A stretch of DNA of 36,718 nt. Source: Chara braunii (lineage: Eukaryota > Streptophyta > Charophyceae > Charales > Characeae). Shown piece after piece: positions 20,009 through 30,047 of this stretch. The notes below the pieces were generated by a model. It had not been told where the DNA came from and made no database searches. It worked only from the letters and a program-made list of their open reading frames with translations. The translations under genes were made by a program, and so were the position numbers. Location: NCBI GenBank assembly GCA_003427395.1, contig BFEA01000535.1, positions 349,696 through 386,413 on the forward strand, in the 5' to 3' direction. How positions within the stretch are numbered: position 1 is the stretch's first letter; each line of letters starts with the position of its first letter.

Positions 20009-20680
20009 TCAAGAATTTATAGCAACTACAACGGGATTCGAAGTACTTCGATCAGAAGTAGAGTGATTATTCATAGTAGAAGTAGAGGTGGTAGAAGTAG
20101 ATTTTCTTTCCGAGGTAGAAAATGCAGTAAAAGTAGAAGGCACGTGGAGAGGCTTTACAAGGGCTACATGCACATGCTCAGCTTCCTTGCACCTGCGCAG
20201 TGATTTGCAGAATTTGTTCGCACTCAAAAGAGTCACAGGGGACTCGCGCGTCTCGTCCAATAGAACGGTACGCTCGTTCCCCTTGGCATCACGCACCACG
20301 AACTGATTATCCGCCCACGTGGTCCTTAGGCAATGAGCCTTTAACCAGCCCAAACCAATGACCGCGTCGAACGGACACTTGTCCATGACATAAAAGTTCA
20401 GCTCACGTGTGACAGTGCGATCCGTGTCAAAAGTGACGCGCACACCTTTGACAGCATGTGTTGAGGTGACAACCTCTTGGTTGCCCACCTGGGTCTGACA
20501 AGGGTTCTGCAGTTCCACTTGCTTCATTCCCAGGCCCGCCTTACGAATCCCGTTAGGAGAAAATAAATTGGTGGTTGAACCACTATCAATCAGCACGCGG
20601 ATGTATCGGCGGTTAATGAGCAGCTTAAAGAAGGTTAGCTCCACACTCCCTTGAACACGGTGTTGTTTTTGATGACTCTT
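20009..20680 (-). pseudogene. element B pol: aspartic protease region
   Basis: Same frame as gag and RT, bounded by a TAG (20683-20681) and a TGA (20011-20009). The retropepsin-like site RVLIDSGSTTNLFS carries an intact DSG triad, and FDAVIGLGWLKAH is the second conserved part. The C-terminal portion is Ser/Thr-rich (STSERKSTSTTSTSTMNNHS), probably a spacer before RT. The stop upstream (RQRA-stop-KSH) is one transition from CAG, so gag and pol were probably one long frame; readthrough of UAG is the alternative. Confidence 0.85.
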
Positions 20681-22387
20681 CTACGCCCTTTGCCTGTTTC
20701 CCTGCAGCCGATAACAGTCCTGCATAGCATGCCCAGGCTTCTGACAATGCAAGCATACGCGCAGTTTGAATCTTCTTTCCCATTCCTTTTGACTGATGTG
20801 GAGGGCTTCCCAAGGCTTGGTAGAAGCGTCCTCTGGTTTCTCAGGGATCTTCGCATTCTTGGGGAGGTGTGCTATAGTTCCCCTACCCGAACCACGGTTA
20901 GGCCCCTTGCTTGAAGCAATCTTTTTGCAAGCATTAAGTTTTTCATCTTCATTCACATCAGACTCAATGGCTGATGTAGAATAGCCCATATCGGAGTCCG
21001 GCTCTAGATCGTCATCTAGAGACAGATCATCCGCATAGGACTGATCTTCAGCCTCTTAATGTTCATGCAGGGCAAGCTGGTTGCTGCTTCCATACCGCTT
21101 GCGTTGTGATTTGCCACCTGCAGCGGGTGCCTTTGTGCGCCTGGCGAGGTCCTTGGCCTCTAGGTTGACTTGATCTGTTATGAGCTCTCGCCAAGTGGTA
21201 TGGTCTTTGAGTCCTAGCAGGGAGAGGTATTCTTTAGGGGCCACTCCCATGACTACATCCATGCAAGACAAGTCGGTGATTCCCAGGTTTGGAGTGGTGA
21301 ACAGACCAGTCAAGTGTTGTTCCAAAGCCTGCATGGAGGTCCTCCATGTTTGGCCCTTGAGGGCCTCAAGCTTCAGCCTTGCCTTGAGCGCAGCGTGCTT
21401 ATCTTGGTACCGTGTGATGAGAAGGTCCTCAAGAGTGCGCACAGGAGTTACTTTCAGCCACTCGGTCAGGTCAATCCTGTCATAATCTGCTGTAACAGCT
21501 TGGAGTTCTATGAAACTCCGTACGGCGGGCTCAATATTTGTGCCCATAATCATGCTTCAGTCTTCCTGCGGTGTTCGCAGTACCTCAAAGTATGAGCGCA
21601 TGGAGCTTATCCAAGAGGTGATGTCCCCTTTCCCGTCGTACTTGGACGGCAGAGTGGCCACCCGCTCGTCCACTACGGGACCGCTGTACTGTACGCCAGT
21701 AAGAACTGTGGCGTTTTGGGCTGATGTTCCTGCATTTGGGACTATGACTAGTGCAGAATTGTCGGCGATGCCGCTTGAGGAGCTGGCACCGGTTCCTGCG
21801 CTTGTCACAGTTCCACTTGCTCTTGTTATGAGGACTGTGTTAGATTGAGAGACTGAGACTGCAGCAAGTCGAGGGTTAGGAGGACGAGGGGCAGACAATT
21901 GGGACTGTTTGAGGCTGAGTATCTCAGCTTGCAACTCGTGGTTCCGCTGCTCCAGTGCTATCACGCAGGACTCAAGGTCTTCCAAGGTCCGCAGTCGAAC
22001 CAAGGCTGCTATGGCAGCAGCTAGCCTCTCTTGGAACCGGTCAGCATTCGCTTCCGGGACCTGAAGGAGGGCCACCTGTTCAGCAATGCTTGTGGCTCTG
22101 GCTGCTGCCTCTGCCTCCCTTTCCCTCTGTACGGCATCATCATAAAGCTTTTGGAAGAACGGTTTCTCGTTCTCGTCCGTTGCGTCCAGCATGGCCTGCC
22201 ATTGGGCAGATGTGATGTCCGCCATGCCGGAGGAAGGGGTGTTAGTAGATCTCTCAAAAGGGGTCCGCTCTCTCCTCACGTTTGGACGAACACTCCTCTT
22301 GCCCTTCCTCACACTCTCAAAAAAAACACCTTCTCTCTCCCTTCTCTCTCTTCCCGTTGTCTGCGCACGCGTCTCAATATCGGACAT
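20681..22387 (-). pseudogene. element B gag
   Basis: ATG at 22387 (MSDIETRAQTTGRERRER). A basic Arg-rich N-terminus is followed by a helical, Glu/Ala-rich segment (EREAEAAARATSIAEQVALL; LEQRNHELQAEILSLKQSQ, coiled coil), a Ser/Thr-rich linker, and the capsid-like part (LPSKYDGKGDITSWISSM; FIELQAVTADYDRIDLTEW). An acidic stretch precedes a zinc knuckle, CLHCQKPGHAMQDC (CX2CX4HX4C), near 20760-20720. Three in-frame stops: TGA 21559-21557, TAA 21058-21056 and TAG 20683-20681. No frameshift is needed. Length about 569 codons. Confidence 0.9.
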
Positions 22388-23701
22388 AGATAGTTCATAT
22401 GAAAGAAACAAACAGTAAATCACACAGAGTAGAAGGTAGAACTCCTAGCCGGAGCGGCAATTCATTTGGACTTAGAGAATGGCACGCAGCTGCATAAAGA
22501 AAAAAAAATAAAACGGAAGAGAGCACTGACTTATCGAATGGGCCCGATCAGATTAGCTGGAGATCCCCTCTTGTCTAACTTGACAAGGTACATGTACCAC
22601 AATAAATCAGCCAAAGAAAACTAACTGCAGCAATGGAGATTTCGAGGGGTGCAGACGGTCGCAGAGCCAGACGCGGGGCAGTATGTGATAACATGCAGTA
22701 AGACCAGTCAAGATCCCCTTGAAAGGAATGCCCTTGCTAGCCGTATGCCCCCCCAAGTTCAGCACAGCAAAGAGAAGCACTGGCGGCAACAGATTTGGGC
22801 CCAAAAGGTCTTGTCCCGTTGGGCCTGGTCCCACTGAGTCCCAAAGGTCCCAAGTAGGTCGTGGACCAGGACCAACGAGATAGGTGTACCAAGTTAGTCC
22901 CAAACTGCCTCTACCGTACTGAAAAGGAAAAGACAACTTTCAGCAAGAACTTACCCCTACAGCCATTTAGAAATGAAAAGACATAGCACCGTAGAAAGAT
23001 ATGTCATTTAGAACAGATACATCATTCATCCATCAGGTGAGAAAGCAATCCACATGCTCACACACACAACCAAGACTGCAGAGAAGAGGAAGAGAGCCCA
23101 ACACACCCCAACAGGCCATGAAGCACCAAGCAACCTCCCACGGGCATAACCAGGTCACACGACACTTACCTGTGAGGCCCGGCCTCCAAAGATGGATAAC
23201 GACTCACCCCCCTCTCTCATAAGTCCTCCTGACCCCTATCTACCACTACACGAAGTGTCCTAGCATAACTAAGAGGGCCTTCCTACACCCCTGTTGCAAC
23301 GCCGGATCCCCCATCGATGTCTGAAGACCAAAGTAGCAACTTGCAGCTCTCCGATGCAGATATGGCAGCCTTCGATCAAGTCTCCCTCTTGAGGGGAAGC
23401 CCAAAAGTCACTCAATGTCTTCTTGAAATGCAGATTCCAGGTGCGAGTACCTCTCACTCTCTACTCCCTCTCGCTTACTCCAATCAGCCTCCTTTGTGTC
23501 TCGCCACCCCATCCAATCACTCAAGCAACCTGGTCAGGTCTGATGTCGACCCTACATGAGCTAACCAGGTGGGCAGTATCCACATACCTCACTGCCCCAC
23601 TTAACCCTAGCTTCCTAACCCTAATCCGAGATTAGGTCAGCCCTAACCTAACTCGGAATTAGGTTTAGGGTGACTAACACCTCTCGCCAGCAAGTAAGTC
23701 C
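22388..23701 (-). other. element B 5' leader
   Basis: 1.3 kb between PBS and gag ATG. No gene recognised. Notable is a run of CCTAACC-like words with the inverted pair CCTAATCCGAGATTAGG (23619-23635) and AACTCGGAATTAGG (23649-23662) near the primer site, which may fold. Confidence 0.6.
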
Positions 23702-23713
23702 GCTCCGATACCA
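23702..23713 (-). other. primer binding site, element B
   Basis: The minus strand reads TGGTATCGGAGC, 2 nt from the 5' LTR. Same sequence as in elements A and C. Confidence 0.88.
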
Positions 23714-23715
23714 AT

Positions 23716-25164
23716 TGTTACGATCCTGGTCATTTCCAAAGTGCAAATTCACAATGAAAGACAATGCCACCCAATTGCGAAAGAAATGAAAGCACTTGCA
23801 AAGAGATAGAGACCAGAGGAGAGAGAAAAAAGAAGAAGAAGAAGAAGAAGAAGAAGAAGAAGATGTACACCAGCAAGACCAATGACAATTTCCCCTTCTC
23901 TCTCCACCTTCCTCCTCCTCCTTCACTTCGCCAATCGTATTCTTCTCTCAATAATAATAATAACAATGAATGGATGAACCAGAATCAATATCCGAAGTTC
24001 CCTCTTACTGCTGACTCAACAACAACAACAACAACANNNNNNNNNNNNNNNNNNNNNNNNNNNNNNNNNNNNNNNNNNNNNNNNNNNNNNNNNNNNNNNN
24101 NNNNNNNNNNNNNNNNNNNNNNNNNNNNNNNNNNNNNNNNNNNNNNNNNNNNNNNNNNNNNNNNNNNNNNNTGCCTCCTCTCTCATGCATAGGCTATGGC
24201 GGACTACTGAGGGCCCTGCCCTCCTGTCCAAAGGACAACCCAAAGCAGCTATGATGCTGCTGACTGGTCCGCCATGCCTGACTCTGCCTCGAGCTTCTTT
24301 GGTGCGGCACTACCCCAACTGGGGCCTTCCAGATGTAGCGCCCAACAAGGTGATGAAGACGATGTCCACCATAGCCAGGTAGGTGCCTCGCCACTCTCCT
24401 CCTTAGCCCCCTTCTTCCACCTCCTCAAGCTGGGCTGCTCGCCATAGCCAGGCTGAGCTCCAGCTGCCCTTTACCTCCAAGCAGCGCTGTACCAGCCAGC
24501 GCTGTGCTCCAGCAGCATGTCGCCAATCCTTGCATACAGCAAATGAGGAGGAGCTACTTGCTCCTCCAAAAGATATAGCGGCCTACTGGCCTCCTCGGCG
24601 GTGACTTCCTAGGCCGAGCGGCCTCCCAGCAACCGGTACCTCCTCCCTTTTGGAGGGAAACATCATTGCAGGCTCTGCTAACCTCCGGCAGGCCCTAGAC
24701 CCAGGCTACTTGGACCGTTACCGGCCTACCTCTATCCTACTGCTACTGGGCCTCTAAAAATGCCAACTTTTTGTCTTCTTCTGCTCGGCCTCCAGTACCC
24801 GACACTCCTACCACTACTCAAGTGGTACCGGCCTACCTGCTACTTGTGTGTTTTTTCCCTCCGCTCTAAGTGTCGCGGGCCTACCCCCGCTACTTGAGTG
24901 TTTACCCCCCTGCAACCCTCAAAGTCACGGCCACAGGTAAGTACCGGCCCTGCGGGGCCTTGCGACCAACAAGTACCCTTGCGGGTCACACACACACTCA
25001 ACCGACAAGCACTCAGACAGGCATGCAAACCAGCAGGCACGCACACACACACACACACTTGGAAACCACAACAGAATGCGGGAATCACAGCAAGGCATTC
25101 ATTCCAGTGGCAAATCCCAGAAATCAGCAGTGTTCTCAGTCTGTGTTTTTGGCGGGTCATTACA
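23716..25164 (-). repeat. 5' LTR of element B
   Basis: Matches 15624-16962 with a few percent differences, a longer GAA microsatellite, and an assembly gap of 135 Ns in place of about 38 bp. The plus-strand right end ...GGTCATTACA abuts the ATTA target duplication. Confidence 0.96.
24037..24171. other. assembly gap (135 N)
   Basis: The gap follows a CAA/AAC microsatellite. The paralogous LTR has 38 bp between the same flanking words (15933-15970), so the gap length is probably an estimate or reflects repeat expansion. Confidence 0.98.
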
Positions 25165-25316
25165 ATTATTTGGAATTATATAAAAAAAAAACAGAAAAGA
25201 CAAAGAGGAGAAATTAAAAAAATAAACTTTTGGGGGGGGGAATTTTTGGTTGGCAGGTTGTTGTCTTTTTCGATTTATGTATTTTTTTTTCTTGTTGTTG
25301 TTGTGTAATAAGGAAA
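25165..25316. other. 152-bp AT-rich spacer between elements B and C
   Basis: A/T-rich with G9 and several A/T runs; no gene. It is pre-insertion DNA caught between two independent insertions, and starts with the B target duplicate ATTA and ends with the C duplicate GAAA. Confidence 0.8.
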
Positions 25317-26234
25317 TGCAAGGAAGAGCAATAGCGAACTTCAGCAATCAAACAGCATCATACATATGAGTCCAGATAGTCGTGACCTCGAACCAATAGC
25401 AGAATTGCATCACGAGATTCACCAAATAAGAACACACCAAAAGTTCATAATTGACAATGCTGAAATAGCCCCATCATCATCATCAACGAAGAACCAGAGT
25501 TGATATCCCTTCTGGCGCTCGGCGCCCATACTACATGTGGCAGATCCTATCTAGCCTATAGTACAATGCCGAAGTTGACGACAACAGCTCTTCCGAAGTA
25601 CGAGCATACAGTGACCAATGTTGCTCGCTCCCAGCATCAGGTATGTCTCTTGCCTTACTCACAACCTCGTTCCCCAACACACAGTTGCCACTTGCACCCA
25701 AGGACCACCCTGCGCCACACCCAGCTTACAGCAGCGCAGCTCGGCTATGGCTGCCTGCTCCTTCCCTGCTCGCCCGTGAGCGTGTAGGCGCCAGCCAGCA
25801 AATAGCGCAACAGCGCTTGCGCAGCATGCAGCCAGCACCCGGATACCGAATGAGGAGCAGGCCCTTTGCTATATCGAGGTGGCCTGCCTGCGTCCAGTCC
25901 CAGGAAGCTTCCACTAGGCCCTGGTAGCCTGAGGCCCAGTACAATTGAGAACAGGCCTGGGTCCTGCGGTAGTTGCATGTGCCCAACTGCCTTTGGCATG
26001 TGTGTGGCCCATCACCCGTATTCAGCCCAGGGCCTGCTTTCCATTCATTCACACAGGTGGCCCAGGGCCTGGGTTTCCTCAACCAACTGACACTGCGCAC
26101 CTGCCTGAATTTCCTTAGTTGCGCAGAGGCCGAAATAAGGCCCTGAAAACCTCGTCGAGCCTGCCTTCACTTAGGGCGGCTGACGGGCTGTAAAAGAGGG
26201 GCCGAAAGGGGCTCATAGAGGCAGTGGTCTCACA
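25317..26234 (-). repeat. 3' LTR of element C (918 bp)
   Basis: Starts TGCAAGGAAGA and ends CTCACA. Aligns with 33500-34248, except for about 170 extra bases (around 25452-25630) that are missing from the other LTR. Confidence 0.94.
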
Positions 26235-26248
26235 TTCCCTCCTCCTTA
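26235..26248 (-). other. polypurine tract of element C
   Basis: The minus strand reads TAAGGAGGAGGGAA next to the LTR, the same tract as in element A. Confidence 0.8.
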
Positions 26249-26271
26249 GCTTCAGCAGTGCTCTGAGAAGC

Positions 26272-27099
26272 TCAATCTTCGACCATCGGGCGCTTTCCTT
26301 TCTGCAGAGTTTTCTCATAATGAGCTACAACTTGAGGAGCGGTCTGCATGAGTTCTTCCCTCGTGAACCAGCGGTCCTCCTTGGGATCAGTATGATGTCG
26401 GAACCGAACGCGGTACTGCAGCTTCGGTTTCGGAGGACGTCCCCTACCTGTAGGTCTCTGAACTGGCAGCTCCCTGTGATCCACAATGTCATCAATGTCC
26501 ACTTCTCCGTCCATGGTTGGGGGCAGCATTGAGCGACGAGAAGGAAACTCATCTGTTTCCTTGAAAGGAGCAAGCTTGGAGGCGTGAAAGACAGGGTACG
26601 TTCGGAGATGACCAGGGATCCGGATAACATAAGATGGCCCATCCGGATCTGTTCCAACGATGTCCAAGACTTCCCAGGGTCCAAAGTACTGGGGCATGCG
26701 TTTGCGGGAAATCCCATGCTCTTGTCCCAGTTCTGAAGACTTAACCCAGACTCTGTCCCCAACTTGAAACGTAGAAGGACGGTGGTGTCTATTTTTAGAC
26801 TCTATCATTGCAGCCTGTGCCTTCTGCATCTGTTCTACAGCCTGCTGCATCTTCTGTTCATACCGATAAGCAAATTCTAAGGTACCTGGTGCAGCAGTGG
26901 TCTGATTTTGATTTTCAGGAAGAAAGTCTAAGGGCAGTCTAGGCTTGAAAGTTAGCAGTAAGCTGTCTGGGCTCACCCCGGCGATGCTGTGTACGGCGTT
27001 GTTGTATAAGTTGGCGATGAGAGCAAGCTTCTCATCCCAGTCCACCTGATTGGGCTTGATGTAATGCCTCAACAGGTGTTGAACAGCGCGGTTCAGTTG
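26272..27099 (-). pseudogene. element C pol: integrase C-terminus and chromodomain-like tail
   Basis: Open from 27099 to 26272. It contains the end of the integrase core (RAVQHLLRHYIKPN, LYNNAVHSIAGVSPDSL), a helical linker (YRYEQKMQQAVEQMQKAQAA), VGDRVWVKSSELGQEHG, YFGPWEVLDIVGTD, RTYPVFHASKLAPF, and a chromodomain-like tail (DIDDIVDHRELP to YRVRFRHHTDPKEDRWFTREEL). It is in frame with the integrase core but follows a TAG at 27102-27100, where A has a Glu codon (GQAEQMNR). Compared with A, this part is the least decayed. Confidence 0.9.
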
Positions 27100-27891
27100 C
27101 TAAGCTTGGCCATTGGACTCTGGGTGATTCCCTGAAGTCATTTGCAACTGGATCCCCTGTTCCGCAGTAGCGGCTTTCCACAACTCACTGGTAAATCGGA
27201 CATCCCTGTCACTCACTATGGACTTGGGCAACCCAAAATCTCTAACCCAATTCTCTTTGAACATCTTAATGACATACTCCGTTTTAGTTGTTGCCGGCAT
27301 AGCTACTAATCTAGCAAACTTACTAAATCTATCCACAATGACGTAGATATAGCGCATTCCACTCTTGTTGGTGATCAGAGTATCCATGAAATCCATGGAC
27401 AAACTCTCACCAGGCCTTTCGGGAATCGGAAGCGGCTTCAAGAGCCCAAGAGGGGCTTGTGTACGTGGCTTGTCTCTCTGACAAACTTGACACGTCTCCA
27501 CGTACAGCTGAGCATCTCGCATCATCGTGGGCCACCAGAATCGCTGCATCAAATTAGCTGCGGTCTTTTTGTACCCAAAATGATCGGTGGCATCATGACA
27601 TTCTCCTAAAAATAAACTACGCAAAGACTCGCTATTAGGGACATACAATCGTTTATTCCCTGCCTTCTCAAGGAAAAGCAAGCCATTGACCAATTCAAAC
27701 TTGGCAGAGGTCTTCTTGTCCTTTGCCTAGAGTCTGCGTATGATCTCAGACATGAACCGGTCCTCGTGATCGGCTTCCACCAAGGACTGAGTAACATTGC
27801 CCGTCAAATTGAACTCAGTAATCAGCGCACTTGAGAAATCAGGTCTACGCGACAAGGCATCAACAACCTTGTTGTACTCCCCTTTCAGCTA
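27100..27891 (-). pseudogene. element C pol: integrase zinc finger and DDE core
   Basis: Same frame as RNase H upstream, but separated by tandem TAG TAG stops (27894-27889) and a further stop near 27729. Includes NKVVDALSRRPDF, then the HHCC finger (GECHDATDHFGYKK, CQVCQRDKPRTQ) and the DDE core: SMDFMDTL, VSDRDVRF and HPESNGQA, all three acidic residues present. This is the domain that would join cDNA to host DNA. It ends at a nonsense codon six residues after the catalytic Glu. Confidence 0.9.
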
Positions 27892-29646
27892 CTAAGGGTC
27901 AAAGTCATATTGCTCAATGACTTCGATCCAACGCTTGAGAGCATCAGAGAGCACCGACTGAGTTCTCATCCATGTCAGGGTCTGATGATCAGTCCTGAGG
28001 ATGAAGAACCTCCCAAGGAGATAGTGCCTCCAATGGGTCAGAGCCTTGTACACCTCATAAAGTTCCTTCTCATAGGTGGACTTAGCCAACTTCTGAGACG
28101 GCATTAGCTTGGACATGTACTCTACAAGCCTCAACTTTGGCCCCTCCTGTTGTGCGAGCATGGCGCCAATGCCATATTGGCAGACATCCGTGGTGACTAT
28201 AAACGACTTATCAGGATAAGGAAGTTTCAAGACCTCGTAGTGCGTCAACGCATGCTTCAGATGTCTGAAAGCAGCCTCGCACTTATCTGTCCACTCCCAT
28301 GGGGTGTCAAGGCGGGTCAGATCAGTGAAAGGAGCGTCCAGTATGCTATAGTTCTTAACGAAAGTCCTATAGTAGCCTGTCATTCCTAAGAAAGATCTCA
28401 TCTCAGTCACAGACTGAGGACGTGGCCAATCACGAATGCTGGCCACCTTCGCGTCATCGGGCTTCAACCCTTCCACGGATATCTCATGACCCAAGTACAA
28501 GACATGGGTGCGCCCAAACTCGCACTTCTCACCGTTGATCTTGAACTTGTGCTGTTGCAGGAGACTGAGGACTTTGTCCAAATGTGCAACGTGCTCCTCG
28601 ACAGTCTTNAACTCGCACTTCTCACCGTTGATCTTGAACTTGTGCTGTTGCAGGAGACTGAGGACTTTGTCCAAATGTGCAACGTGCTCCTCGACAGTCT
28701 TACTAAAAATAAGTATGTCATCGAGGTACACGATGACAAATTTATCCAACTAGTCATGGAATATCCGATTCATAGCGTGTTGAAAGGTGCCAGGAGCATT
28801 GCAAAGGCCGAAAGGCATCACCACAAACTCGTACAGACCGTACCTGGTCTGAAAGGCAGTTTTGTGTTCATCCTCGGGCCGGATTGCAATCTGATGGTAC
28901 TCGGACTTCAGATCTATCTTATTGAAGTACCGACACCCTTGCACTCTATCTAGCATATCATCGATGCGCGGTAGGGGCTCTCTATTCTTTACAGTAATGG
29001 CATTGAGGCCCCTAGAGTCAATGCACATCCTAAGTGTACCCTCCTTCTTCTTAGGTACGAATAGTACGAGAGATCCATAAGGAGAGACACTCGGCCGGAT
29101 CCAACCCTTCTCTACGAGTTCCTTGAGTTGTCGGCTTAGCTCATCGAGCTCGCCTGGAGACATCCGATAGATCCTACCCTTCGGGATACTAGACCCTGGG
29201 ATAATCTCTATCGCGTGGACGACCTCCCTCTCTACAACCCTTATCGGCTCTTCAAATAGATCAGGGTACTTGGCAACTACTCCCTCTATCTCCGGCGGCA
29301 TTTTCACCGGCTCGCCTGCAACAGAGATATAAACTAGGTACATACCCTCCTCCTGATTTTGCTTATAATAGTTATAGAACGCGGCCGCACACATGCATCC
29401 ATGGGACTCGATCAGACTACTAGCTTTGAACTTGTGCAATCTGGCGGTCCCTCCACCTGGCAAAGTGTGTTTGACCACTTTTCGGTCCCAGTCAAACTGG
29501 GGCTGAGCCACAGAGAGGTAGTACATTCCTAGTAACATATCCATTGGGAGCTCGTCACTCACTTGGAACGAGACGTGATGTCTCAATTCCCCTCCCGCGT
29601 ACGGGAAACAACACTCTACATCCTGGAGGTAGTCATTGACTACCAT
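27892..29646 (-). pseudogene. element C pol: reverse transcriptase and RNase H
   Basis: One frame from 29646 to 27892. [99 protein letters not shown] (28752-28750) follows FHD where A has Tyr (TAC to TAG, a transversion). The active site FVIVYLDDILIFSK follows. RNase H shows VVTTDVCQYGIGAMLAQQ (Ala-Ser of DAS changed to Val-Cys), KELYEVYKALTHWRHYL and RTDHQTLTWM. A 92-bp duplication around a single N (28517-28701) adds 31 codons and is probably an assembly error. Downstream tandem stops end the frame. Confidence 0.9.
28517..28701. other. exact 92-bp duplication around one N (probable assembly artefact)
   Basis: 28517-28608 and 28610-28701 are identical by eye, with N at 28609. This is the signature of two contig ends that overlap but were joined as a one-base gap. 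The true sequence probably has one copy, which would restore the normal spacing after YLDD seen in element A. Confidence 0.9.
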
Positions 29647-30047
29647 GCGCTGTTTGTTGGCACAGGTCGACTCAGGCGCTGCGCTTGGCCCTGTAAGTGC
29701 AGCCTCTCAACGCACGCGCGACTGATAAAGTTCCTAGTCGAGCAAGTGTCATAATAGGCCCCGGCCTTGCGGCCGCCAATGACTCCCTCGCTGACGAACA
29801 TCTCACCCTTCGGGGCTTTGACTAGTGTCGTCCAAGAAGCTAGCGGGTCTGATCTAGACCACTCCTCTTCTAGCTCCTCTAAGGACTCAAACACATTCAT
29901 CGAACAGAGGCTCGATGGGTCTGAACGTGTTTGTGGGACGACGCTGGAGTCAGTAGCTTGGGCCATCTCTCGAGATGGTGAGGGTGTCTCCACCACCTCG
30001 ACCCTAGTAGGAACAACTATTATTTCTACTGGCCCGACGTGTTTCCC
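29640..30047 (-). pseudogene. element C pol: N-terminus and aspartic protease
   Basis: Pol enters in the -1 frame at the slippery site and reads GKHVGPVEIIVVPTRVEVV, matching element A. The protease region has [21 protein letters not shown]: the third residue of the D(S/T)G triad is Cys, so catalysis is unlikely. Around 29660 a deletion of about eight bases relative to A shifts the frame, and the next open segment begins [15 protein letters not shown]. The spacer before the protease is acidic and Ser-rich. Confidence 0.85.
30041..30047 (-). promoter_or_regulatory. putative -1 ribosomal frameshift site GGGAAAC (element C)
   Basis: The gag frame reads CCG GGA AAC ACG and stops at TAG (30028-30026) four codons later, just as in element A. 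Pol continues in the -1 frame (GGG AAA CAC). The flanking bases differ between A and C, but heptamer, phase and stop distance are kept. Confidence 0.65.

Larger units (their letters stand above)
15624..25164 (-). mobile_element. Ty3/gypsy LTR retrotransposon B, complete
   Basis: Two long LTRs (15624-16962 and 23716-25164) flank a minus-strand gag-pol. All structural parts are present: PBS, leader, gag with zinc knuckle, protease, RT, RNase H, integrase, chromodomain-like tail and PPT. Flanks show an apparent 4-bp target duplication, ATTA at 15620-15623 and 25165-25168. The LTRs differ by only a few percent by eye, so insertion is relatively recent. Even so, the coding region has about five nonsense codons and three small frameshifts. 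Sequence lineage differs from A/C: shorter gag, and pol in the gag frame. Confidence 0.96.

Noticed and set aside
20696-20702. GGGAAAC near the gag/pol junction of element B as a -1 frameshift site
   Set aside because: Pol of B continues in the gag frame after a single UAG; the -1 frame stays open only to 20625 and encodes no protease. It also shows that the heptamer alone can occur by chance here.
23764-24192. Open frame running through the N gap
   Set aside because: It exists only because Ns are read as unknown residues; it is LTR microsatellite sequence.
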